Shown one piece after another: positions 48,510 to 57,974 of a DNA stretch of 64,000 nt (position 1 is its first letter; every line of letters starts with the position of its first letter). Source of the stretch: Lacrimispora sphenoides. Its GTDB lineage: Bacteria; Bacillota; Clostridia; Lachnospirales; Lachnospiraceae. The stretch spans positions 682,001-746,000 of the forward strand of contig NZ_FOIP01000001.1 in assembly GCF_900105215.1 (NCBI RefSeq), read 5' to 3'. Position numbers and translations under genes: made by a program. The notes beneath the pieces are model-generated. The model made no database searches. It worked only from the letters and a program-made list of their open reading frames with translations, and was not told where the DNA came from.

Positions 48510-48681
48510 ACGTTCTTCCCCTTTTCATAGTGGCATTAAAAGATATTATAGCGGATTTACCCTTAAAAAGCAAACATTCTTTCTTATTTCACCAAAATTT
48601 TATTTTTATTTTAATGAAAATCCATGGTTGTGTGATATAATTAAAAAAGTACCTTTAATAATAAAGAAAGAGGCGTAAAAC

Positions 48682-49383
48682 ATGACCCCATACGAAGACA
48701 AAACCCTAAAAAACTCCATGCGGGAGGAACGGGACAAGCTGAAAAATATGAGTGTGAAAGACAGGCTCTGGTACATCTGGGAATATTACAAGATTCCCAT
48801 CATCATTGCCGTTGTGTCCGTGATTTTTATCTCTTCCATTGGTTCGGCCATATATAACAACCGGTTTGAAACTGCTCTTTCCTGCGTTATTTTTAACAGC
48901 AGCCCTGCCGGTGAAGCTGATTCTGTTGATGATTACTTTAACCAGGGCTTCCGTCAATACATTGATCTTAATGAGGATGCAAAGATCGAGGTGGACTACT
49001 CCATGTCCCCGACCTTTGACGAATCCTCCATGAATGAATTTACCTATGCCCAGCTAGCCAAAATCACCGCCATGATATCCAGTAAGAGCCTGGATGTTAT
49101 GATAGGAAATCCCGAAACCATAGACCACTTCGGTGAAATGGGCGGATTTGTTGACTTAAAGGAAATCCTCCCTGCAGACGTTTACGACAAGTTAAAGGAG
49201 CACCTCTATTTTGTAACCAATCAGGAAACCGGCGAAAACACGGCCTGCGGTCTTCTCATCGGCAACACGGATTTCTGCGATAAAACCGGCCTTATCATTG
49301 ATGAGCCGATTCTTACCGTCATGAGCAATTCCACTCATACAGACACAGCCGTGGAACTGATCCGCTATGTGTTCGGGCAATAA
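48682..49383 (+). CDS. Single-pass membrane protein of unknown function
   Basis: 233 residues. A short charged cytoplasmic N terminus, one membrane helix (IPIIIAVVSVIFISSIGSAIY, about 39-59) and an extracytoplasmic domain rich in acidic residues. The outer domain has parts like a solute-binding fold (LDVMIGNPETIDHFGEMGGFVDL) but no lipobox. AGAGG precedes the ATG. Divergent from the YesL-like gene; its last 65 bp overlap the end of the convergent acetyltransferase gene. Confidence 0.7.
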   Translation: MTPYEDKTLKNSMREERDKLKNMSVKDRLWYIWEYYKIPIIIAVVSVIFISSIGSAIYNNRFETALSCVIFNSSPAGEADSVDDYFNQGFRQYIDLNEDAKIEVDYSMSPTFDESSMNEFTYAQLAKITAMISSKSLDVMIGNPETIDHFGEMGGFVDLKEILPADVYDKLKEHLYFVTNQETGENTACGLLIGNTDFCDKTGLIIDEPILTVMSNSTHTDTAVELIRYVFGQ

Positions 49384-50068
49384 GACGGAACCCAAGATCC
49401 TCTGCCAGCTTTATTGACGCTAAGTTCCGTTCGTCGATCCTTGCATAAATCTTCTCTGAAACAGCCAGGGCAGCGTAGGAAAGAATGGCCTTACAGGCTT
49501 CCTTTCCATATCCCTGCTGCCTGTATGGGGAAAAAATGTGATATCCCAGTTCCACTGGGGTATCATTCTTTTTTATTGCATCTAAAAACTCCTCCTGCCC
49601 GGTAATCTCTAAGTTGGATATCCCCGCCTTTCCCACAAGCTTTCCTTTCTCATGGTCAACTACGGCCCAAATACCGTACTCATAAAATCCGTATTGATGG
49701 CTGATGTAATCCTTCAGGGTTTCTTTCGTTGAAAACAGGAAGCCAGACTTCCCAGCCTCAGGCTCATCTGGTATAGAGACATAGTCCTGAGGAACGAATT
49801 CCCGGATTGTAAGGCGCCGGGTTTTGACTATATTCCACGGAAGTCCCTCTTTTCTCCTGATGACCCGCTCTAAAAATGCATCATCAATGTCATCAATATC
49901 CTCTACAACATAAGCGGCAGGGGCAAGGTTCTGATCCGTTCGTTCCCGGTCCCATAAACCAACAACGGCCCTGCCTTCCGCAAAAGCAGAACGCAGGGCC
50001 TCATGATCATCGGATATGGTAACCTGGAAAATCTTCCCTTCTACTATAATATCCCGATCCCAGATCAT
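49319..50068 (-). CDS. GNAT-family N-acetyltransferase
   Basis: 249 residues from ATG 50068. The C-terminal half is a GNAT domain with VELGYHIFSPYRQQGYGKEACKA (acetyl-CoA loop RQQGYG) and NLASIKLAEDLGF, near RimJ/RimL types. The N-terminal 85 residues are extra and unassigned. It begins 4 bp after the cyclophilin stop. Substrate is unknown. Confidence 0.82.
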   Translation of the reverse strand: MIWDRDIIVEGKIFQVTISDDHEALRSAFAEGRAVVGLWDRERTDQNLAPAAYVVEDIDDIDDAFLERVIRRKEGLPWNIVKTRRLTIREFVPQDYVSIPDEPEAGKSGFLFSTKETLKDYISHQYGFYEYGIWAVVDHEKGKLVGKAGISNLEITGQEEFLDAIKKNDTPVELGYHIFSPYRQQGYGKEACKAILSYAALAVSEKIYARIDERNLASIKLAEDLGFRLIARTHSGSVPRLCLYEWNCS

Positions 50069-50072
50069 TGAT

Positions 50073-50591
50073 TTAGCAGGTCTCCGGTTCCGGATATTCT
50101 TCCCCAAAGGTTTCCACTGTCATGGACTGGATCTTCTGCTCTTTCATGGGGCGGTCATTGTAATCGGTCTTCACATCAGCAATTTTGTTCACAATATCCA
50201 TGCCTTCCGTGATCTTACCGAATGCAGCATAGGAACCATCCAAATGGGGAGAAGCCTTGTGCATAATGAAAAACTGGGAACCGGCAGAATTGGGGTTCAT
50301 GGCTCTTGCCATGGAAAGCACTCCCTCTGAATGCTTGAATGCATTGTTTACGCCGTTCTGGCTGAACTCTCCTTTAATGGAATAGCCTGGACCTCCCATT
50401 CCGCTTCCTTCCGGACATCCTCCCTGAAGCATGAACCCATTGATAACTCTGTGGAAGATCAGTCCGTCATAAAAACCTTTTTTAATTAAACTGATAAAAT
50501 TATTTACTGTGTTTGGTGCAATCTCCGGATAAAGCTCTGCTTTCATCACATCACCGTTATCCATTGTAATCGTAATAACCGGATTTTTCAT
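50073..50591 (-). CDS. Peptidyl-prolyl cis-trans isomerase, cyclophilin type
   Basis: 172 residues from ATG 50591, with AAGGGAG upstream; an earlier in-frame start at 50633 lacks a site. The cyclophilin core is intact: FHRVINGFMLQGG, SMARAMNPNSAGSQFFI and FGKITEGMDIV. No signal peptide, so it is cytoplasmic. It helps protein folding. Confidence 0.93.
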   Translation of the reverse strand: MKNPVITITMDNGDVMKAELYPEIAPNTVNNFISLIKKGFYDGLIFHRVINGFMLQGGCPEGSGMGGPGYSIKGEFSQNGVNNAFKHSEGVLSMARAMNPNSAGSQFFIMHKASPHLDGSYAAFGKITEGMDIVNKIADVKTDYNDRPMKEQKIQSMTVETFGEEYPEPETC

Positions 50592-51049
50592 GTTTTCTCC
50601 CTTTCTGCTTTCCTGCCCATGTTCTTTGGGCATAAAGGTATACCAATAAGGTATTTATTGCGTCAGATTCCGCATATGGCTATATTTTATCAAATACTCC
50701 TATATTTGTATAGTCCCATTTGAATACAGTTCTGTATATATCCTATCGTTCATACTTTGTTTAAATTTCATTCAAAAACCTTTTACACAAATAACATGAT
50801 TTCTTCATGTTTCATGGATATACTTAAAACATAAAATACAAATTGCTTATAAGATTTTTTTCATAATACTCGAGCTGGTAATTTATTATCAGCTCTCCTC
50901 CCTTTTTGAAACAACTTTTTGAAAAGCGTATTGCATGACTGGTTTCAGGATCAGCCATGTAATACGCTTTTTTATTTGGTCATGCTATTTTATTTGGAAT
51001 TTGTTTCATATGGATTTATAACAGTTAGGCCGCATCCTCCGGCTTGCTC
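50592..51049. other. Gap before the hydrolase gene end, with a hairpin
   Basis: About 450 bp between cyclophilin and the convergent-side end of the hydrolase. It holds a stem GAGCTG/CAGCTC near 50873-50896 and the terminator at 50922-50973. Short reading frames here look like chance. Confidence 0.4.
50922..50973. terminator. Bidirectional terminator below the hydrolase gene
   Basis: AAAAGCGTATTGCATG pairs with CATGTAATACGCTTTT, one mismatch, with T-rich tails on both strands. Confidence 0.8.
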
Positions 51050-52015
51050 CTATAATCCCCCCAGATTCACAAGCTCCGGGGATTGGGCGCAATTCTCAAA
51101 AAGACTTGCCATTCTTACCTGTATATTGTCATAAGTCTTGAAAAAATATTCACATGTAGCTGTATTGATAAAGGCCGTATATTTGGTGTAATCATATGAA
51201 TTCCGGCTTGTTACGACTGCTCCTTTCGGAATGGAAACGCTATCCATGACATGAAAGCATGAAACTACCCCTTCCATACGGCTTTGAGGTATCGGAATAA
51301 ATGATTTTAAATAAGCGGTCCTGACAAAGCGCTCCGGGGAGGTATACCCTCCCGGCAGAGTCTGGGTGCCTCCCGCCTGTCCAAATGGAATCAGCCGGAC
51401 ATTCCCCCAGGTATCCTCCTCGGACTGATAGGGAGAAGCCTCCATATAATTTCTCAGGTTCGTCTTATGCCACTGATAATCGGGACTGTTTGCCATAACG
51501 CCAACAGAATTTGCCATTACCTCCATCCCTCTTTCCGTCTGCTCTATGACAACACATTCCCCGCTGCGGTCTACCGCCATCCAGTGCAATGGGGCCACAG
51601 TCTGTGTCACCGGATCCTCAACTCCTACGATTGAGAGATTCTTAAGTAATTGCCGTAAATCATCGACATCTGCGCATCTTCCTAAAATATAATGAAGGAA
51701 ATCAATGGATGGGATTTGTTTCCTGTACCTTAAATCATGAATGGTATCATATTGAGCATAGCCTGCAAAATAAAGTGCAGCAGCAGCAAAACCCATCTCA
51801 TTGACCCCATCAAAAAATCCCAGGTCCCCATCCAGTTCCGGCCCAATTCCGATAAAACAGTAAATATCCTGGATTTTCTCCATATTTAATGAATTATCCC
51901 ATTCATAATTCTTAGGAATTATGTAAAGATGAGGCTTTATATCATAAGAAAAATCCATATTCCTTCCAAAAAAGGTTTCCCCTTGCCGGGTTCTTAAGGT
52001 AAATGCCGTGCACAT
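51050..52015 (-). CDS. Choloylglycine-hydrolase family enzyme, penicillin-V-acylase-like
   Basis: Ntn-hydrolase of 321 residues cleaving linear amides. Cys2 becomes the nucleophile after Met removal; R18 and D21 (FFGRNMDF), N176 (VMANSPDY) and R229 (SPERFVR) match family active-site residues. Position 82 is Tyr (ALYFAGYA), as in penicillin V acylases, where bile salt hydrolases have Asn. No signal peptide. So acylase or N-acyl-amide hydrolase activity is likelier than bile-salt deconjugation, though this single residue is not proof. AAGGGAGG precedes the ATG. Confidence 0.88.
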   Translation of the reverse strand: MCTAFTLRTRQGETFFGRNMDFSYDIKPHLYIIPKNYEWDNSLNMEKIQDIYCFIGIGPELDGDLGFFDGVNEMGFAAAALYFAGYAQYDTIHDLRYRKQIPSIDFLHYILGRCADVDDLRQLLKNLSIVGVEDPVTQTVAPLHWMAVDRSGECVVIEQTERGMEVMANSVGVMANSPDYQWHKTNLRNYMEASPYQSEEDTWGNVRLIPFGQAGGTQTLPGGYTSPERFVRTAYLKSFIPIPQSRMEGVVSCFHVMDSVSIPKGAVVTSRNSYDYTKYTAFINTATCEYFFKTYDNIQVRMASLFENCAQSPELVNLGGL

Positions 52016-52143
52016 AAAAATTACCTCCCTTATTGTAAATTGCTTATTTATTTATATGGGGGCCTGTGGTTTTTATGTATGTAATATAGGGGATAAGACA
52101 AAGGGGCTGTCAAAAAATAGTATCGCTTAAAATAGTATGCAAA

Positions 52144-52183
52144 AATGAGCTTTGATTGGATTTAATCCATTTTCAAAGCTCAT
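52144..52183 (-). terminator. Terminator after the YyaL-like gene, within a longer imperfect palindrome
   Basis: ATGAGCTTTGA pairs with TCAAAGCTCAT, inner GGATT/AATCC, followed by TTTTTGC on the minus strand. The flanks (to about 52105 and 52205) also pair imperfectly and begin with GGGGCTGTCAAAAAA, which resembles a transposon end. Confidence 0.7.
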
Positions 52184-52248
52184 CTTCTGCCTAAAACGCT
52201 ATTTTAATATATAGCTGCCATTGCAATTAATTGCAGCCCATATACAGG

Positions 52249-54312
52249 CTACAGGGATTCCAGCACTCCTTTTAACTCATCTATGCCATCTACAGGCTTC
52301 ATGCACGCCCCATTACGGCAGACATAATATTTGCTTCCTTCAGAAGGAACCGGATAATCTGCCGTGAACGGTGCTGCCTCTGACAGGGCATCCTTGTTCT
52401 GAGGAGTTTTTAAGATCACGCTGATATCAGGCTTCGGACTTCTTTGTAAGCTCTGAAGCTCTGTTAATATAGAATCCTCTGCGGAAACACAAACAATTTC
52501 CGTAGATGGATAAAGGATGCTTTGAAATGCAAGCAGAGAAAAGCAGTAGTTTGCAGGGCTTTTTTCCACCTCTTGCGTCAGGTAAGATACCTGCTTTTCC
52601 AGAACGTTCTGCCATTTGATTTTCCCGGTCAGGTGATAGAGCCTGCTTATTACATATGCGGCAACGGAATTTCCTGAAGGAAGCGCACCATCGTAAAGCT
52701 CCTTGGGACGGCTTATGAGTTTATCCCTGTCATGAGCATACATATAAAACCCTCCCTGAACTTCATCATAAAACAGTTCAAGCATCTTTTCAGATATTTC
52801 AGCGGCAATATTAAGATATTTGATATCAAAGGAAGCCTCATATAACTCCAGCAGGCCAAAGGCATAAAACGCGTAATCGTCAAGCTGTCCGTCGTGAACT
52901 GCCTGCCCCTCCCGGTAACGGATAAAGAGCCTTCCCTGTTCAGAGGTCAAATTCTTCTCTATAAACGCCTGCGCATTCTTTGCCGCATCAAGGCACCAGG
53001 CATCTCCCAGTACCTCATATGATTTTGCAAGTGCCCCGATCATAAGTCCGTTCCAGGAAGTCAATATCTTATCATCCGTATGAAGGGATGTCCTTGTTAT
53101 TCGGTAATCATAAAGCTTTTTACACAGATCCTCTAATTTATCACTGTTAGAGCCGTAATTTTCATTTTCTATAAGATTTGGAATATTCTTTCCCTCAAAA
53201 TTACCTTGTTTTGAAATTCCAAACCATTTGCAGAATTCATCTGCATCGCCGTTAAGAATCTGTTCGATTTCTTCCTTCTGAAACGTATAAAACTTTCCTT
53301 CCACCCCTTCGCTGTCAGCGTCCTGACCGCAGTAAAACCCGCCCTGCTCATCAGTCAGCACGTCTTTTACATAACGAAGAATTCCCCGGGATACCCTGGC
53401 ATAAAGGCTGTCCCCCGTCAAGGCAAAGGCTTCTGTGTAGGCATACAGCAAAAGCGCATTGTCATACAGCATTTTTTCAAAATGGGGCACAAGCCATTTT
53501 TCATCTGTGGAATAACGGGAAAAACCGCCTCCGATGTGGTCGTATATTCCGCCCCGGTACATTTGCTTAAGGGTCGTTTCCGCAGCGAGAAGAGCAACTT
53601 TATCTTTTTCATAAAAGTAATGCCTTAAAAGGAAAAGCAGATTATGTGGCATAGGAAATTTGGGCGCCCTTCCAAAGCCTCCCCATTTCTTATCAAAAGA
53701 CCTCTTTAACAGGCTTGAAGCTGACAGAAATAAGTCTTTATCCGGTTCCCTGCCCTCATTATTAACAGATGTCCCTTCCTTGTTTAAATATCCGGTTATC
53801 TCATCTCCCGCTTCCAGAAGCTTATGTTTCTCATTTTCCCAAAGCTTCCGGATAGAGGTTAAAACATCCAGAAGACCGGCAGATCCCCATCTTGAAAATT
53901 TAGGCAGATAGGTCCCGGCATAAAAAGGCTTTTGATCCGGTGTCATAATGATCGTTAATGGCCACCCGCCGGAACCGGTGAGAGCCTGGCAGACCGACAT
54001 ATATACGGAATCAATATCCGGCCGCTCTTCCCTGTCCACCTTTATTGCCACATAAAACTCATTAAGAACATCCGCTGCCTCCTGGTCTTCAAAAGACTCA
54101 TGAGCCATGACATGACACCAGTGACAAGTACACATATTCAACCGGAGTTAGCTATACCCAATAGATAAAAAGATGGGCTTATCTTCTTCTTTCGCCTTGG
54201 AAAAAGCCTCTTCTCCCCAAGGAAACCATTTCACCGGGTTATATGCATGCTGTAGTAAATAGGGGGATTTTTCATAGATTAATCTATTGGGTACTCTATC
54301 AACGTTTGACAT
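52249..54312 (-). pseudogene. YyaL/DUF255 thioredoxin-domain protein, interrupted by an in-frame stop
   Basis: The full frame runs from ATG 54312 (AGGAGG 9 nt upstream, [21 protein letters not shown] terminus) through 688 codons, the normal length of the family. Codon 55 is TAA (54150-54148). It sits in a 21-nt stretch (54130-54150), just before the TCHWCHVMAHESF active site, that relatives lack: YS should join TCHWC directly. The reading frame is kept across it. From ATG 54141 a 630-residue rest could be made, but without the N-terminal part of the thioredoxin fold and without a good SD. Likely non-functional, or needing stop read-through. The rest has the glycoside-hydrolase-like barrel. 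Confidence 0.8.
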
Positions 54313-54359
54313 ATGGCATCACCTCCTTTATTTTTCTATATTTTAATAATTTGGTTAAA

Positions 54360-54388
54360 ATTATAACAATCCTTATGAAGTCTGTAAA
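54360..54388 (-). promoter_or_regulatory. Promoter of the interrupted YyaL-like gene
   Basis: TTTACA (54388-54383), 17-bp spacer and TATAAT (54365-54360) on the minus strand, about 50 bp before ATG 54312. The expression signals look intact, which suggests a recent interruption. Confidence 0.6.
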
Positions 54389-54389
54389 C

Positions 54390-54721
54390 TTCTTGCGGTT
54401 TCTATTATTTTACCATTGATACATAGGTTTCGCTTAAAGTAAATTTTTATACTTATACCACTTTTATTCTGCTAAAAGCTTGTGATAAAAGTACCTCTTA
54501 TTATAACAGTAGAAATAATACCGGAATTAGACAGAGGAACTTTTGGCTGCCGGCATAATTTTGTAATAATGATTTGCTTTTTCCTTCATATTTTGATATT
54601 ATATCATGATATTCCAGTATTTTCCTATATAATACTTTTGAATTCTGATATGCAAGATCGAAGATTGAAACAATTGACAATGGATGAGTTAATGAATATA
54701 TAAATTTAACGGGGTGGCGGA
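54390..54721. other. A+T-rich gap before the nucleotidyltransferase-like gene
   Basis: No gene that I can support. It contains the 12-bp palindrome ATATCATGATAT at 54601-54612 and TATAAT-like sequences near 54630. A 73-codon plus-strand frame (54482-54703) shows no SD and an odd composition; only its last 17 codons (MQDRRLKQLTMDELMNI) look protein-like. Confidence 0.3.
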
Positions 54722-55195
54722 ATGGACGATATAAAACACAAGCTGACGGTATTAGCTCGTATTGCAGAAGAATTTAATCACAAAGATGTTACATGGGCCG
54801 TTGGAGCCTCCTTGCTGTTATACTTCAAAGGAATTACATCTGAGTTTCATGATATAGATATTATGATTGCGGAAGAAGATGTGGAAACAGTTAAAGATAC
54901 CTTATTATCTTTGGGTGATATTCAACAGCCTAATCCAAATGCCAAATATAAAACAAAATGTTTTTTGGAGTTTCATGTTGATGATGTAGATATCGATGCA
55001 ATGGCCGGATTTGTTATCGTGAACCAAGATAAGGAATATTATTTCCCATTAAAAAAGGAAAATATTAAAGATTTCACTGAAGTTCATGGAATTAAGATTC
55101 CCTTGCAGTCGGTTGACGAATGGCGTAATTACTATGAATTGATGGGACGGAATGAAAAAGTAAAAATGATCGATACATATGCAGATTCCCACTGA
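54722..55195 (+). CDS. Nucleotidyltransferase-fold protein, unknown function
   Basis: 157 residues. The segment TWAVGASLLLYFKGITSEFHDIDIMIAEED has the nucleotidyltransferase pattern: a glycine turn, then D-x-D in HDIDI, with a third acidic strand at VDIDAMAGF. A weak GGGTGG lies upstream of the ATG. The family includes antibiotic-modifying and toxin-antitoxin enzymes; no partner gene is adjacent. A+T content is higher than its neighbours, hinting at transfer. Confidence 0.65.
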   Translation: MDDIKHKLTVLARIAEEFNHKDVTWAVGASLLLYFKGITSEFHDIDIMIAEEDVETVKDTLLSLGDIQQPNPNAKYKTKCFLEFHVDDVDIDAMAGFVIVNQDKEYYFPLKKENIKDFTEVHGIKIPLQSVDEWRNYYELMGRNEKVKMIDTYADSH

Positions 55196-55199
55196 GAAA

Positions 55200-55242
55200 A
55201 ACCCGCTTACGGCTGCCTTGTCAGACCTTCCGTTAGCGGGTT
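55200..55242. terminator. Bidirectional terminator between nucleotidyltransferase and clpP
   Basis: AACCCGCTTACGG pairs with CCGTTAGCGGGTT; T-rich tails on both strands serve the convergent genes. Confidence 0.85.
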
Positions 55243-55262
55243 CTTATATTAATATTCCGGTA

Positions 55263-55856
55263 TCACCTGCGGCATAATAGAATTTCATCAATTAAGCCAT
55301 ACTCCTTTGCCTCCTCAGCCGTCATATAACGATCCCGTTCCATATCTTCCTCAATTTTTTTTATCGGCTGGCCAGTCAGTTCACTGTATATCTCATTGAG
55401 CTTTTTCTTTGTTCTTTCAAGCCAATCACTATGGATTTTAATATCCGTAGCCTGCCCCTGCAGCCCGCCGGATATTGACGGCTGATGGATCAGAATCTCG
55501 CTGTTTTTAAGGGCAAAGCGCTTTCCCTTCTTCCCTGATGCCAGAAGCAAGGAAGCAGCGCTTCCCGATTGGCCTATACTAATGGTGGAAACATCACATT
55601 TAATGTTATTCATGGTATCCATAATAGCGAACCCATCTGTTACAGAACCTCCGGGGCTGTTGATATATAAGTGAATATCCTTATTAAGGTCAGCGGATTC
55701 CAGAAAAAGCATCTGTGCTATAATCAGGCTTGCTGTGTCATTGGTCACTGTGCCATTCAGCATGATAATACGGTCGTTCAGCAGCCTGGAAAATATGTCA
55801 TACGACCGCTCTCCCCGGTATGTCTGTTCAATAACCATTGGGATAAGATTGTTCAT
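55263..55856 (-). CDS. clpP: ClpP-family serine protease, divergent paralogue
   Basis: 197 residues. The triad is S99 ([15 protein letters not shown]), H124 (LIHQPS) and D171 ([10 protein letters not shown]). The serine loop differs from the canonical GMAASMGAFLLAAG, and no clpX or tig adjoins, so this is probably a second ClpP rather than the housekeeping copy. It follows the AraC regulator by 17 bp with AGGAGG at the start. Its ATPase partner and targets are unknown. Confidence 0.85.
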   Translation of the reverse strand: MNNLIPMVIEQTYRGERSYDIFSRLLNDRIIMLNGTVTNDTASLIIAQMLFLESADLNKDIHLYINSPGGSVTDGFAIMDTMNNIKCDVSTISIGQSGSAASLLLASGKKGKRFALKNSEILIHQPSISGGLQGQATDIKIHSDWLERTKKKLNEIYSELTGQPIKKIEEDMERDRYMTAEEAKEYGLIDEILLCRR

Positions 55857-55873
55857 AGAAACCTCCTGGATTA

Positions 55874-56263
55874 TTATGCAGCCATGTTCATGATTTTGCT
55901 GGAACGGCAGCCTAAATCAATCACATGATTGGAATTGATGCTATACCTTTTCCGGTACTTTCCCGGCGTCAGTCCATAAATCTTTAAAAAGGCCCTTGAA
56001 AAGGATTCCTGAGAAGCATATTGATATTCCAGGGCGATATCGATGATCGGCCTGTCTGTCCGGGCAAGCTCTCCCGCTGCCTTTTCCATCCGCCTTCTGG
56101 TGATGTATCTGGTAACGGATTCTCCTGATACTTTGTGAAAAATTCTATGATAGTGATATTTTGACAGATAGGCTCTTTTTGCAAGATCATCAAGATTAAT
56201 CTTACCATTTAAGTTTTCCTCGATATATTTAAGCGAGTCCCCCACTTTTGAATGATAATCCAT
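55874..56263 (-). CDS. Short AraC-family regulator (HTH only)
   Basis: 129 residues from ATG 56263 with AGGAG upstream. Two HTHs of the AraC type: [21 protein letters not shown] and [21 protein letters not shown]. Relatives of this kind often carry a C-terminal effector domain; here it ends with a 20-residue tail. It leads clpP in a two-gene unit, which suggests it controls that gene or responds to it. Confidence 0.82.
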   Translation of the reverse strand: MDYHSKVGDSLKYIEENLNGKINLDDLAKRAYLSKYHYHRIFHKVSGESVTRYITRRRMEKAAGELARTDRPIIDIALEYQYASQESFSRAFLKIYGLTPGKYRKRYSINSNHVIDLGCRSSKIMNMAA

Positions 56264-56469
56264 ATACCTGCTCCTTTCCAAAAATATATTATCATTATAT
56301 ACTCTTTCGGAAATTAATTCTTGATAATTTTTGCTTAAATCAGGTCTGGTCTTTTCCCATCTATTTGTTTCTATAAAGGCCTGATATGGACTGTGGAATT
56401 GTGCTGCAGGATATGATATGATAAATACAACCGAAAACTCATATAAGCCAATAAGGAGAAACGATTAAA

Positions 56470-56883
56470 ATGAACTTTGAAATAACTGATAAAATTAAAG
56501 AACAAGATGAGGAAATCATTCTCCAGGGCTTATTGAATTATAACTTACCTAGAATTGAGGACAAGAACCCAAGAGATTTAGGAATCTATTTGCAGGACGA
56601 TACAGGAGAAAAAGTCGGAGGACTGATCGGAAATACACACGGCAACTGGTTGTTTGTCAAATATTTATGGGTCAGGGAAGATTTACGAGGACAAAATATT
56701 GGCAGTAAGCTTTTAAATCAGGCCGAAGAAACAGCCAAGGAACGGGGGTGCAGATATGCATTTCTGGATACTTTCAGTTTTCAGGCGCCTGCCTTCTATG
56801 AAAAGCACGGATATAAGAGCGTGTTTGCACTGGAAGAATATCCTGTGACAGGAAAACGCTACTATTTTACTAAAACTTTGTAA
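56470..56883 (+). CDS. GNAT-family N-acetyltransferase
   Basis: 137 residues. The acetyl-CoA motif is LWVREDLRGQNIGSKLLNQAE, followed by TFSFQAPAFYEKHGYKSVF, a pattern of small GNAT enzymes. AAGGAG lies 11 nt before the ATG. Substrate unknown. Divergent from the AraC-clpP pair. Confidence 0.85.
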   Translation: MNFEITDKIKEQDEEIILQGLLNYNLPRIEDKNPRDLGIYLQDDTGEKVGGLIGNTHGNWLFVKYLWVREDLRGQNIGSKLLNQAEETAKERGCRYAFLDTFSFQAPAFYEKHGYKSVFALEEYPVTGKRYYFTKTL

Positions 56884-56929
56884 ATGCTTTTCTTAATATC
56901 ACAATAATCGGGAAAGGGTGGAAAAGTCA

Positions 56930-57841
56930 TTGAAAAACGTTTATAGAATAGAATTTCATACGGGAAGCAAAGAAGAATTATTCCCTGATTTTACGCCGGA
57001 TTTTCCATACACTGCCTCCTGCTCTCAATTGGATAAATTTATGGGGCGTTTTGTTCCATGGCATTGGCATAAAAACGTGGAGCTGTTTTATATGGAAAGC
57101 GGAAGAATGGAGTATTGCACACCAAAAGGAAGGATGATATTCCCTGCAGGTTCCGGCGGAATGGTCAATTCCAATGTTCTCCACATGGCAAGGCCACAGG
57201 CGGAATCAGAAAAAAACATTCAGTTCCTTCATATTTTTGATCCTTCTTTCATTGCCGGTCAACATGGAAGCCGGATAGAGAAAAAATACGTTACACCGAT
57301 TACCGCAGCCCCACAGGCTGAAATCATTGCCTTATATCCTGAGGATCCGGTACAGGCGAAAATTTTAGATACCATTCGTGAATCGTTTCATCTTTCCGAA
57401 AATGATTTTGGATATGAAATAAAACTGAGGGAAGCATTATCTGACATATGGATCCAGCTTTTCGCCATATCCCGTCCCCTATTGGAAGAAAAGGGTTATT
57501 CCAACAAAACAAATGATAAAATAAAATCGATGATGGTATATATCCATGAGCATTATGCGGAAAAAATATCAATCCCAGAGATTGCCGCCGCCGCGTATTC
57601 CAGCGAACGTGAATGCTTCCGGGTATTCCACGACTGTCTGCACATGACACCGGTGGAATATGTTAAAAACTACCGTTTACAAACGGCCTGTCATATGCTG
57701 GCAGACAGCAGGGAAACGATTACGAATATAAGCCACGCTTGCGGATTGGGAAGCAGCAGCTACTTTGGAAAGGTCTTTCGGGAGTATACCGGCTGCACGC
57801 CCCTGGAATATCGCCGCAAATGGCAGGAAAATGATATATAA
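56930..57841 (+). CDS. AraC-family regulator with cupin sensor domain
   Basis: About 303 residues. N-terminal cupin (about 40-90, with HWHKNVELFYMESGRMEY) and a C-terminal double HTH ending GLGSSSYFGKVFREYTGCTPLEYRRKW. I favour TTG 56930, 8 nt after GGGTGG; the GTG at 56918 has the SD adjacent and is less likely. A sugar- or oligosaccharide-type ligand is usual for the family but there is no sugar gene next to it. Confidence 0.82.
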   Translation: MKNVYRIEFHTGSKEELFPDFTPDFPYTASCSQLDKFMGRFVPWHWHKNVELFYMESGRMEYCTPKGRMIFPAGSGGMVNSNVLHMARPQAESEKNIQFLHIFDPSFIAGQHGSRIEKKYVTPITAAPQAEIIALYPEDPVQAKILDTIRESFHLSENDFGYEIKLREALSDIWIQLFAISRPLLEEKGYSNKTNDKIKSMMVYIHEHYAEKISIPEIAAAAYSSERECFRVFHDCLHMTPVEYVKNYRLQTACHMLADSRETITNISHACGLGSSSYFGKVFREYTGCTPLEYRRKWQENDI

Positions 57842-57869
57842 CGGCAGAAATAATATATTTATTTGAAAA

Positions 57870-57917
57870 GGATTGCACTATAATGATACCTGTAAAGGTA
57901 ATAGGGCAATCTTTTTA
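57870..57917 (+). terminator. Terminator of the cupin-AraC gene
   Basis: GATTGC/GCAATC with inner CTAT/ATAG and TACC/GGTA, followed by TTTTTA. Confidence 0.75.
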
Positions 57918-57974
57918 TTATAAAATCATTGCCGTCACCAAATAATCACTGTCTTTCATAATGGAGGGTTTGTA

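Noticed and set aside
50919..51134. 71-codon plus-strand frame over a terminator
   Set aside because: Covers a hairpin and the end of the hydrolase gene on the other strand; no SD.
54130..54150. Intron, intein or transposon footprint in the YyaL-like gene
   Set aside because: 21 nt is far too short for an intron or intein, and no target-site duplication is visible.
54482..54703. 73-codon plus-strand frame before the nucleotidyltransferase-like gene
   Set aside because: No SD and odd hydrophobic composition; kept only as a remark in the gap entry.
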